NCBI GenBank assembly: GCA_021399435.1 | Contig: JAJTUP010000112.1 | Coordinates: forward strand, 1 to 64,000 | Length of the DNA stretch: 64,000 nucleotides | Direction of reading: 5' to 3' | From: Diaporthe sp. PMI_573 | Lineage: Eukaryota > Ascomycota > Sordariomycetes > Diaporthales > Diaporthaceae | Part shown: one piece after another, positions 1 to 10,700 of the stretch | How the letters are laid out: the number at the start of each line of letters is the position of its first letter | Numbering within the stretch: position 1 is the stretch's first letter | Notes under the pieces: model-generated | Told to the model about the DNA's origin: nothing | The model's database searches: none | The model's input: the letters and a program-made list of their open reading frames with translations, nothing else | Made by a program: the position numbers and the translations under genes

Positions 1-674
1 ATATCGTCTATCTACAAAATTAATTTCAGCCTCTTTATATAATATAAATTATTAAATAGAGTTTCTTTCTATAGCTACTTATAGAGCTATATAAAGGTTT
101 ATAAATAGGGCCTTATATATAGGCTTCTAGTTTATTATAGCCGGTTTTAACTCTAGTATTATGCGGTATGCTTTAACTACTGTTATATAGAGTACTATCT
201 TGCCTTAATATTCCTCTTTTAGGGCTCTTTGTATAAGCTATAGCTTGTTTAAAAGGGTTTCCAAGACCTCTGGTAAGGTCTTATCTAGGTTTTCTTTCCT
301 TACTCGTATAAATAACAAGGTTGTCTAGTCTGCCTAGTACTGGCTATAGTTTATTATTATATTAAAATATGTGTTTATAAGGTTATATACTTTGTCCTAC
401 TTTTTGTCTGGTCCAATATAGTATATATAAAAGTCTTTTATGTGACTAGAGAGAATATCTAGAAAGACTATATAGTATTAATCTTTAGTAATTTACAGTT
501 GTCTATAATAACCAATAAAGATCTATACCTTATTGTATAATAGGTTATAGGGCTTGCTGGTATAGTTTCTGTCTTTTCTCTACTCCTTCTAAAAGGTAGA
601 TACTTGTTAAGGGTCTATTGGCCTATTGTAGACAATTTATATTAGAGGTAGATTGTATAATACATTATCTATAT

Positions 675-1184
675 ATTGTGTGGATAGCTTCTTCGAAGCT
701 CACAAGGGCCATTCTTTTAGTGTATTAGTTTGCAAATAGTTAAACGGCGGGGGCACTTCGCCCTCGCTCGCTCGCTCCGCTCGCTCGCTCCCGCGAAGCG
801 CCTCCGCCGTGGATGGGCCCTTCGGGCCGCAGGGGGCTTTGGGCCGCAGGGGGGTCTGCTTACTCAGTCTGGTGCAGAGATTTGGAGAAAAAGATCCAGA
901 CCAATGAAAATAACGTATACGCAAAGATCTAAGTTGCAAACAAAACGCCGGGATTTTGGGGTTCGACAGAGGCAAAGCAACTATTAATCAAAACTAATTT
1001 GTTAATTTCCTCACGATCAAGGAGTCGTGACGCTGAGTAACCATGTTCATTAAATGCAGAAAAATCCAAGGATCATTTTCCTATACGCAGCATGGCGGGA
1101 CAGAGAATTAATATTTTTTGGTAGGAGATGCATACTGAGGGATTTGACATCGTACGGGATGAAAGACCATTCTAAAAGAATGGC
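675..1184 (+). mobile_element. Small GC-rich terminal-repeat element (copy M1)
   Basis: This is an insertion of about 510 bp into copia A copy 1, shown by comparison with 12045-12100 where the sequence is uninterrupted. A possible ATAT duplication flanks it, but the exact ends are uncertain by some tens of bases. Near each end lies the inverted motif GCCATTCTTTTAG. The interior has a very GC-rich stretch of simple CTCG/GCTCG-type repeats (about 745-860) that has escaped RIP. A RIP-mutated copy in opposite orientation lies at 36785-37395. No coding capacity is recognisable, so a MITE-like non-autonomous element is the likeliest reading. Confidence 0.6.
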
Positions 1185-2175
1185 ATATACTAAATATGTT
1201 GTAAGCGCCGTTTTATATTGTTGTAGAAAATTGCCTACCTCTTGTATATATCTTGTTTCCGGAGATATTTGTTGCGTGGCTTGTATTTTAACAATAGGTG
1301 CTTAAAGATTTTATAATATCTTGTATAACTATATTTGGGGCAGTAGTTTAATTGTCTATTGTATATAGGCTGGCTTTAGCGCCTATAGTAGGTAGTTTTT
1401 TGCTACCTTCTCGACTTTAATAAGTTATAGAATCTGACTAATATAGGGACCCCTTGATGTTAGGATTTCTCTTACTTTAATAATATTTAGAAGTACTTTC
1501 CTAAATATACGGCTTACTTTATTAAATTAGTAGGCGGTCTATCCTTTAAAGTTGTTAACTAAAGACCCTAGTATATTGGCTTTGTTTAGATCTAGATAAA
1601 TAATATTTATTATAATCTATATAAAGTATATATTAATCTAAATATCAGTCGGTAGGCCATCTAGGTTAATATTTAGGTCCCAGTACCTTAGATTTATTAT
1701 ACTTCGCCATACCTTTAGCGATATTATACTTCCCTCGCTTATCTTTTTGTATATTACTTAGTTCCGGCTACTTAAGCCTGCCGCTATGGCCAAAGCTAAT
1801 AGTTCTGGTGTATTAAAGGATAACATCTTGTATGGTATTTTCAGATTGTCTATAAGGTGTCCTTTTTGTCGTATATTAGCGTATATTACTTCTTCCTAGT
1901 CGTACAAAGTCTTGGCTATAGATACATTCTGTCTAGCGTTTAGTATAGCAGTCTTGATTTATATGATTTTGAGAAGATTTTGTCTTCTAGGGATGTTCTC
2001 TCCCTTTCTAACTGGCGAAGAAGTTGAGATAGCCTCTAGGCTTTTAGTACAAGCATATGATTTTAATTGCTTCTGCGTCCCGTCTGGCGTTTTGTAGCTA
2101 CAACCATAGAGTTGTACTAGTACTTGTCTCTTTACTCTTGCTAATCTATAATCACACCAAGCAATTACTGATTAG

Positions 2176-2383
2176 TATTAAATGGCCTTTACCATATAGC
2201 ATAATGTACATACGTACATATTTATACAATGGGTTCTAAATTCATTAATATCTGTCTATACTATAAAACAAGCGGGGAACTTTGCACGTAGATCTAAGAG
2301 GCTTGCATACACTCCCTTGCCTAATTAGTTATCCTTTCTAGCCAAGATAGCTATATGCGATCAGCCTTAGTGTTATTCTAATA
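2176..2383 (-). repeat. 5' LTR of copia A copy 1 (208 bp)
   Basis: It is the same 208 bp as the LTRs at 5708-5915 and 13063-13270. On the minus strand the intact version starts TGTTGGAATAGCAC and ends CCATTTAACA; here RIP has changed the outer CA to TA. Length and both ends match the other copies. Confidence 0.85.
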
Positions 2384-3138
2384 AAAACACTAATAACTTC
2401 TTTAATATAGTTAGTAAGGTTTATATCTCTATTATTAATATTACTAGAGATTTAAGAGACATTATCCTAAAAGTAATATCTATATACTAGAAACTACTAG
2501 ACTATAAAGAAACAAAAATATTACTTAAAAAAGAACACTTGCTAGCTTATAATCTAATTATATATTATTATTAAAATTGTCTAAGCTATATTAATTTCTT
2601 TTAAACAGTATCTATCCTTTTAGAGAAAAAGCATATAGGGTCTAGTAGCAACCTAAAATAGTATTTAACCTAGACAATATAGTAAAGAGGTAAGAAAATA
2701 AAAGAGAAAGAATAGGATAAAGTCTAAGTAATTAGATTTTATAGTTAAAAGGTAGCTATTAAGAGATAACTGTAAGAAAAGAAAGTAGGCGCTATATAGA
2801 AAAGTTAAATAGAGAATATAAAGTAAATAACGGCTAAAATAAAATAGTAAAGCAATAGAGTATAGTTTATATAAACCTGGTTTAAATAGTCTACTTTTAA
2901 ATTGTCTCTATTAAAGAGAGGTATAAATTTTAATAGATTAATATATTTGACTTTACTATTTGTAGAACCATTATATAGATATACTTATACCTTTTATAGC
3001 GCCTATATTATATAATAAACCACTCTATACTAGATGCTATTTTTTACTAATCCGCTATTTTAGCTACTAATAATAGTAGTAAAGTAAGATAGAGGCAAAT
3101 ATTTTAGGAGAAATTTAAATAGAAAAATATAATACTTA
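2384..3138. other. AT-rich spacer without recognisable gene
   Basis: Strongly AT-rich, RIP-like DNA between the copia A LTR and the Pogo element. I see no reading frame, repeat unit or RNA gene here. Confidence 0.5.
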
Positions 3139-5463
3139 ACATGGTTCACCACCCAGCAAGCCATATCACCCAGCAAGCCATTTTCAGGCAAAATACTAAC
3201 TTTAGCCAACCCTAGTATCTACCCAGGGCCAAAGAATCAATTGAAATTGGCACCAAATGGTGCCAACTAGTCCCCTTTGCTCATTTTTAATTGGTTTTAT
3301 TAGTTTGGAGTTATGGTAGTGTTGTAGTGTTAATCTAAAACTTTAAAGTTTTAGTTGGTGGGCTTGTTTTTAGTGTAGATTGCGTCTCTATTTTTTGCAT
3401 TAGTTATGCATTATTCTACCTACTTAAATATTTAACATGCTAGAAATCAATATCTATAATACCAATTTATTTAAAAGAAGATAAAATCAATCTAGCGCTT
3501 TAGGCAATTAAGAATTTTAAAAAAAATTAAAAGAAACCTTTAAGTACGTATTAAGCTGTACAAATATTTACTATCCTCTATTCTACTCTTAAGCACAGGA
3601 TAAACAACTAACTATATTGCAAAGAATTATGTGTTAATGACTATAAACTTGATTTAGTTAAAGAGCAAATATTTGTCTAATATATTATTAAGCAAGATAT
3701 ACGAGGATTTTTAATGCGACTTTCTGGTGTAGAAGATATGGCTAACCTCCTGCTGGCATTGTGTAATGGCAAGCCGGTTGGCAAGAACTGGGTATAATGC
3801 TTTATGGATATATAACTAAGCTTGAAAACAAGATTTTCTCAGCCTTATAACTACTAGAGGGCCCTCTACGAAGATCTAGAGATTATTGGAAACTGGTTTC
3901 GGCTACTCTGTAATATAATGGCCAAGTATGGGATTATAGATAATGACCTATATAACTTTGACGAGACAGGCTTTATGATAGGCGTAATAACTACAGCAAT
4001 GGTTATTATATGTGCCGACAGACAGGGAAAGGCTAAATCTGTTTAACCTAGAAACTGGGAATGGGTAATAGCTATTAAGTGTATTAATGTAAAGGGCTGG
4101 TATATCCTGCTGTTTGTAATTATCTAAGGCGCCTACTACCTTGCCAACTAGACTATAGAGTCTGGCTTTCTACTAAGCTGGATTATTAAGCCTACTCCTA
4201 ATAGGTAGATAGATAATAAGACTGGTCTAGAATAGATTCGGTACTTTAATAAGTATATAATTAAGTAGACTAAGGGCAAGTACTAAATGCTTGTTCTAGA
4301 TAGACATAAAAGCCATATATTAGCAGAATTCGAGCAGTACTATAAGGAGCATAACATTATTTCTATTAGCATGCCACTACATTTATCTTATCTTCTCTAG
4401 CCATTAGATGTTATATTATTCTTGCCATTAAAGTATGTATATGGTAATAAGATTAACCTCTTTATCCAGGCCTTAATTAACTACATTACTAAGTCTAAGT
4501 TCTTTATTACATTTAAGGCAGCCTACAACAAGGTCTTTATGAAAGAAAATATGAAAGCTAGGTTTAGAGGGGCTGGTATTTCTCTATAGGACCCAGATTC
4601 TATTATTTCTAAGCTAGATGTCTACCTATAAACTCTGGTGTAATTACTCTTTATATTATTATTAAAATGGGAATCATAAATACCCTTAAATGCCCACCAG
4701 ATTATCTAGTAATTAGGTTTTATTAAGGGCAAGATCTTTAATTATTAAGGCAGCTTCCCTATATTAATTATTCAGGTAGTTAAGAAGTTTACAAAGGGCA
4801 TATAAATAATGGCGTACTAGATTACTCTTTTAAATAATCAGGTCTATACTCTTGAGAAGGCTAATATTAGGCTTGCTAAGTACCGGAGGGCTAAAAGAAG
4901 TCGGGTCTAGCTTGGAGGGGCACTTAGTATTAAGGATTCCCAGGCAATAATTGAAGAAAAACAAAAGGAAAAGCGGCCAGCTAGTAAAATGGCTGGTAAT
5001 GGTAAGGAGGCGGTCCGCGGTAAACTGTCTAAACGATAATGTAGTAATTGCAGCAAGACTGGGCATAATGCGAGAATTTGTGAGAAAGATGTAGAAGAGT
5101 CTAGTCATTTAGATTCCGAGTAAATGGTAGTATATTTTTAAGTAGTCCGCGGCGGACCGCCTAAATAGTTGGTCTGGCTAGTGTAGATTAAGGTTGATTT
5201 TACATAGCTAAAATGCTTTATTTTAGTAGGGAAGCCGATTTTCCTACCAAAAGTCGTCTACTTTAGACTAGCACTATAGCTACGCTAACTACTTTAAACT
5301 AATAAAACCAATTGAAAATAAGCAAAGGGGACTAGTTGGTATTATTTGGTGCCAATTTCAATTAATTCTTTGGCCCTAAGTAGGTGCTAGGGTTAGCTAA
5401 AGTTGGTGTTTTGCCTGAAAATGGCTCGCTGGGTGATATGGCTTGCTGGGTGGTGAACTATGT
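3139..5463 (+). mobile_element. Fot1/Pogo-type Tc1-mariner DNA transposon
   Basis: A 2,325-bp element. It is bounded by a TA target duplication (3137-3138 and 5464-5465) and inverted terminal repeats of at least 170 bp that begin ACATGGTTCACCACCCAGC on the left and, reverse-complemented, ACATAGTTCACCACCCAGC on the right. The arms stay alignable through the CAATTGAAA..GGCACCAAATGGTGCC part to about 3308 and 5292. The interior carries a transposase relic on the plus strand. The long TIRs and TA duplication fit the Pogo/Fot1 group of fungal transposons. Confidence 0.9.
3440..5123 (+). pseudogene. Fot1/Pogo transposase relic (CENP-B HTH plus DDE domain)
   Basis: The conceptual plus-strand frame shows the family order: a CENP-B-like helix-turn-helix part (around DMANLLLALCNGKPVGKNW, near 3740), the linker that precedes the catalytic core, and the DDE core beginning NFDETGFMIGVIT near 3957. 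It is followed by LVLDRHKSH and MPLHLSYLL.PLDV, matching the second Asp region of DDE_1 transposases. The C-terminus carries a zinc-knuckle-like CSNCSKTGHNARICEKD (about 5043-5093), often seen in fungal Pogo transposases. Many in-frame TAG and TAA codons, mostly where Trp or Gln is expected, make it non-functional. The mutations are transitions, as RIP predicts. Confidence 0.88.
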
Positions 5464-5707
5464 TAACTATAGCTGTAAAAATTTAAAAAAGCCAGATTAG
5501 TTTTTTTTCTACTTATATTACTATAATACTATACCGTGTTATTTAAAGCATTAAAATATTAACAAATAGAAGGTTAGAAGCCTTAAAAAGTAGGTCTTTT
5601 AAGAAACTAAAAATATTATAAAAACTAGATATTTATGTCTACCTATAATTACTTTAGCGCCTAGTATACTTTAAAAAAGTTGGCTATAGGCTTCTATTTA
5701 GTATTAC
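5464..5707. other. AT-rich spacer
   Basis: RIP-like AT-rich DNA between the Pogo element and the copia A LTR. It ends in ATTAC, the left copy of the copia A target duplication. I see no gene. Confidence 0.5.
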
Positions 5708-5915
5708 TGTTAAATGGCCTTTGCTATATGGCATAATGTACGTACGTACTTGTCTATACAATTGGTTTTGAATTCGTTGATGTCTGTCTAAACTATGAAA
5801 CAAGCGGGGAAGTTTGCATACAGACCTAAGAGGTCTGCATGTACTTCCTTGCCTGCTTAGTTATCCTCCCTAGCCAATATGGCTATGTGCGATTAGCCTC
5901 AGTGCTATTCCAACA
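5708..5915 (-). repeat. 3' LTR of copia A
   Basis: 208 bp, the best preserved of the three copies (still TGTTAAATGG on the plus strand at its low end and CTATTCCAACA at its high end). Its partner is at 13063-13270. Confidence 0.9.
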
Positions 5916-6249
5916 CTAGGGGTCTTTTGTTTTCTGATCACACACTTCCTTTAGGCCGGTCGAGCAAGTTGAATTGCTCGTACGCCCTTTTCTTATAACA
6001 AATGAAAATCACCCTGCCCAGGCAGGTTGTGCTGCCATGGTTTTGGTGGGCGTGCGATGTAAGTGAACCCCCACTTGGTGGTCTAGATCAAGCACTTATC
6101 GCACTAACTTTCTCAACTTTCTTTTCAGCACCCCTTTTGACCTGCTTTCCAACCACCTTTTCTCACGACTCTCATTGTACTGGCTAGAAGGCTAGAAAGG
6201 GACTGTTGCCTGTGACTCACTCGTACGAGTGACCCTTTTTCCAGCCAGT

Positions 6250-6351
6250 TAAGGTGGTCTATGCACAGCGCCCTTCTGGTGCCAGCTCAAAAACCTCACG
6301 CCTTTTGCCTTCTGCTTCAACCTTCCCTCTCTTCTTCTCCATCGCACGACA

Positions 6352-6383
<32 letters not shown>

Positions 6384-7260
6384 TACACACCTTGTGTGTC
6401 GTGCAATCCAAACATCTTCAAAACTTACCTTCATCATCAAACTTCTTTGCATGATGTCTAATTATAGTTCTCCGCGTGGCCCTCGCGGGTCGCCTCTCTC
6501 TCTGTATGCTTTGCCTATGCCTACATCCACCGTTATAGCACCTATCCCTACTCCACAGGCAGGCCCTGCCCAGTCTCTTCTCGCACCTCTTTTTAGTACT
6601 TTAATGTATATTCCTGGTCTGACTATAAGCTATCGGATTATGACCCTCCCGACCAGTCACTTTCTGAATTATACTTTCCTAGCCTTCCTTGCTATTAATA
6701 TCCATACAACCCTTTTCCTACTATTATTCCTACTCTAATATTTTTAAAGGATGCTGAGCATACGATTACTACACTCTCTTCGCACGATATTTAAATACTG
6801 TATGATATTAATATATAGCTAATCAACATTATCACCTATATTATTTATTATCCAAGCTACTATTATATGATCTTGATTTAGTTACGTGGTTAGGATGGTG
6901 ATTGATGTACTAAATGCTCGCATGGTTTACCTAATACGTGCTGGTTTAAGGGGTATTTTTAGCTACCTGGATTTTAGGGGGGTGCTTATATAGGTTGCGT
7001 CTAGTAGTCACAGGGTTACTAGTACCCTTATTATGAGAACTACTAGCCACGCGGAGCCCATGCTTGTAGAGGAGGTCGTGGAGGTTGTGGTGGTGGAGGT
7101 AGAAATAGTCCGGACGATGGTAGCCCAGGACCCTCTTGTAGCCTAGTAACCTTAGAGGGCATCAAGTAGGAGATTAAGCAGGAGGATACAGGTTTCGTGA
7201 TTAATCTATATACCTTTAGACATATAGTCAAGTAGGCATGTCCTGGATCTTGGGTTTATA
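6250..7260 (+). pseudogene. Antisense gene-like block inside copia A
   Basis: Between the pol end and the 3' LTR the opposite (plus) strand looks like the remains of a separate gene. A CT-rich leader with a (CT)n(CA)n run is followed by an ATG near 6451, opening MMSNYSSPRGPRGSPLSLYA. Downstream, after apparent frameshifts and stops, comes a Cys-containing patch (CTKCSHGLPNTC, near 6915) and an Arg-Gly-rich tract (RGGRGGCGGGGR, near 7072-7107) followed by SLVTLEGIK.EIKQED. I do not recognise the protein. It may be an antisense ORF belonging to the element, or captured host sequence. Base composition here is less AT-rich than the surrounding pol. Confidence 0.45.
6349..6388. repeat. (CT)n(CA)n microsatellite
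   Basis: An uninterrupted CT run followed by CA repeats in the leader of the antisense block of copia A. It lies about 65 bp before the putative ATG, a position typical of pyrimidine-rich fungal promoter or 5' UTR tracts. Confidence 0.8.
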
Positions 7261-7472
7261 TGATGATTTTCCTATATACTATAGCTAAAATTTGATTCTC
7301 CTCTTACTACCTTTTCTTTATATGAATGCTCTCTGGTAATTATGAAAAGTTTCCTGTTATATGGTTGCTGAATCCTATGGCTAGCCCTGTACGATCCCCT
7401 TAGGTCCTGGGTATAGCCTTTAAGGTCTATCGTACGGCCTGAGGTATCCTAGTTTTGTCCTGAAGGGTCCTA

Positions 7473-7620
7473 ACTATATCTTGAAGTTATCCTAGCTATG
7501 TCTTTTATATGTTCTAGGTCTATCCTAAGCCTGTCCTGGCTATATCCTTTGTATGTCCTGAAGCTATCCTGGCCATGTCCTTTATATATCCTAGGTCTGT
7601 CCTGAGCCTTTAGTCCTCAA
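7473..7620. repeat. Degenerate tandem repeat in copia A
   Basis: About two units of roughly 70 bp built from TCCTGGC/CTATGTCCTTTATATGTCC-type phrases. The shorter phrase CTATCCT/TGTCCT recurs many times between 7400 and 7620. It lies between the antisense block and the end of RNase H. Confidence 0.6.
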
Positions 7621-7739
7621 GTTTTTATATAGCTATCTTGTAGCCTTTTCTTTTTGTCCTTGTACCCTCTAGTCAAGTTCTTCTTATTCTTATACCCTCT
7701 AGTTAAGTTCTTCTTCCCTTATTCCTTCTAGCTAAGGCG

Positions 7740-10700
7740 TTCTACATATGCCTCCACCCTGATTTTTAACATATTTATTAAGATCAGCTTTTTTAATACT
7801 CTATTTGGTGTCTTTTTTATATAAGTATTAGCTAGGTTGTCTTTCCTATCAATCTACCATACTTTAGAAATTTCTTTCTTTTCATATACTTCCCTTAGTA
7901 ACATGATGTCAATTATTAGTCTCTTCTCATCTATTATACCCAGCCTAACCAGATAGTTATATAGTAATCTTGAATCTATATAGATAATAACCGGAATTCT
8001 TAGCATTTCTAGATAGCTTATAATCTAATTAAGTGTTGTACTAAGTACTATGCTACTGTTAAATCCAGTCATTATCCTATATAGCTTACTTGCTAGTATG
8101 CTTTAAGTTACTCTTTTATACTTAGTTAAGCTCTAATAGATAATGTTTCTATAGATTTTAAAGTCCTCTCTCATATAGCTAGTTTCTATTACTAGTATAA
8201 TAATAAATCCTAGCTGTGAGCTAAGATCTATGTTGTTGGCAAAAGATCTATCTATAAAAATATAAAGCTTTGCATGTTTAAGGTCTAGTAGTATAAATGT
8301 TATTCTTTTTTTAGGATTTTCTAATTACTATTTGATTTATATGTTGAGTACCTTTATATCTTTCTTCTTGGGATCCTTGATTTATATAGCTACTAATAGG
8401 TTGTACACTGCTTCTGGTTGATATATTAAAGCAATATATGTACTTTTTACACGTTGTACGATGTATTATTGGGGTCTATCTTCTGCTTCTAGATCGATTA
8501 GGCGAAGGTTTACGATTTGTCCCTTCTATATAAAGGTAATGTTATCTTTATTAAGTTTAATCTTTCCTCTATTAAATTTAATTAGCTGTTGTGGTTCTAG
8601 TATTTGCTTGTCTTTTATATGGAACTTCTTTTTCTCTAATTCCTTCTCTTCCCTCCTAGAGAATAGGGGTGTTACAAACCTAAATGTGTCGTCTGTCTGC
8701 ATTCCAACCAATTTAAATTTGTGTAGCCCATTTATAGTAAACAGTAGATATGGGTTGTATGTAGAAACCTTTATTTTTAGGGCTTTAGTGTAGTATAAGT
8801 GGTATGTTTTGTACTAGTGTAGGCCTGACTCTACTAGCCCGTATAATGGCTTCTAGATTAGAAGAATTGTTCCTGGTAGATATCTATTGTGTAATTTAGC
8901 TGGTAATTCTACCAAGATAGTGCGCGTGAGTGGGTCGCGTGATTGTGTATAGGCTTAGGTAATGTCTCTTAATTCTCCTTAGTAGTTGAATTGTTATATA
9001 AGGGTTGGTCCTAGTGTAAGGATTAGTCTTTGGCTTATCCTTTAGATTGTTAGGGCTTAGGTTAGAATTGCTTCTTTCTCTAAATCTCTATATCCTTGTA
9101 TAATTAGCCTAGACTTCTCTATTAGCTTAGTTAACCTATTCTTTACCTCTTATACTATCCTTGTCTTGAAAATCCGGAGTCTACTATGTTGTCTTGCATT
9201 ATACTGAATGAATTAAAAAACATTCTTACTAGCTAGTGCGTCTATTTCTAGTGTATTAGACTCTTTGAACGGTCTTCTAGGAGTAGTGATGATGTTATCT
9301 TAGTATAGTTTGACTGCTAAATTGTACGAGTCTTTCTCCTTCTAGGTAAAGAAAATGCTTGGTGATTATTGTATATATGTAATAAATGTTGGTCATATAG
9401 TAGCCTTGCGGGGGCGTCTTCTTCTCCTTGGTTGAATGGCTTATATGGTAGCCTTCCTTGGTTATCCCCTTTTCCTTAGCTAGGGTTGTTCTTATATGAT
9501 AGGCTAAGGGGTATCTAATTTATTTTAGGGTATGGCTTCTACTATATGGTGATATGGCTTGATATGTGTTGCCTGTATCTAAATTAATCTATTTGTTATA
9601 CTTACTATGATTATATGTTCCTTGATACTGTCGACTTTGTATAGTTCCTTCTACCCCTTGTTTTCTCTCTAGATTAGGACTTTACTTTGAATTGGTAGGG
9701 ATAGGGTAGATTGGAGGTCTGGTTTATTCCTGGTATTGATTATATGGTTGATTTTAACTTCTACCCTAATTATATGTAGTATCTTTATTGCTTTCTAGAC
9801 TGTTAATGCTCGTTGTATGATATCTAGTGATGGTGGCGAATCCTGTGATATCTGTGGGTATGCTCTAAAAACTAGGAGCGTTAGTATAATGCTATTTAGT
9901 CCCGTAGTATTGTTTAGTGCCTTTACAGCTATTTATAAAAGTGTTTTGTTATCTATATAGTAGCTAATCTTAGCCTTTAGAATTTTAAAAGCTCTTTTTA
10001 GGGGGCTATGTGAGTGTTTAACTTTGCCTAAAGCCTAGTGTGCTTCTATGGGCATTTCTTTATACGTAATTCCTATGATCTTTATATTGTTCTAGAATTT
10101 CTTTGAAGTAAAGTTGGTTTCCGGATTATGTATAATGTGGTCTGGTAGACTAATGTATGTGTAGATCCAGTATTTATAGAGTGTATTCTAGGTATTTTAT
10201 ATAGAAAGAGAGCTGAGAAATGTAGCTGCTTGGAAGCTTGTGTCTGAGTTGATTATATGAAGTGTATTCCTTTTACCTAGGTGTACGATGTTAATAACTA
10301 CTTTGTAGTTAAAGTAGCTTTTGTTTTTGATTAAGAACTTGAATCTCCTTGGTGATGGATTGTGTAGTTGGTAGAAGTGGTAGAACTTTTGAATCTTCTC
10401 TAGGATTACCTCTTTAATATTATTATGCTCTGTATTCTTTAATAGCTTGTATAGCCTGTTTATATGAGGGTGTCTAAATTGTCTATAGAGTCTCCTAAGC
10501 TGTAGCTTTGTGAGGAATATTCTGGCTTCTATATAGCTTGTGTTGAAGAATGTATGGCTCTATTTCCTAACTACTAGAGTTGTTATATCTCCTTATATAA
10601 TGATATTTAATAGGTTGTTAAAGTATGCCTTTAGCCTGTCTATATTATATAGAGAGAATAGAAAAGGGGTTGATGTATCAAGGATATAGTATATAATACT

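Larger units (their letters stand above)
1..2383 (-). mobile_element. Ty1/copia family A, copy 1 (5' part only, RIP-degraded)
   Basis: This stretch is colinear with 11400-13270, the gag half of the complete copia A copy, and differs mainly by C/T and G/A transitions, so it is a second copy of the same retrotransposon truncated by the window edge. It reads on the minus strand: the 5' LTR is at the high-coordinate end and gag runs toward coordinate 1. No usable reading frame survives. The alignment is interrupted near 675-1184 by a small inserted element absent from the other copy. Family assignment rests on the full-length copy, whose RNase H frame is recognisable. Confidence 0.85.

Noticed and set aside
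745..860. GC-rich GCTCG repeats as a possible CRISPR array or rRNA fragment
   Set aside because: There is no regular repeat-spacer pattern, the sequence does not resemble rRNA, and the context is fungal transposon DNA.
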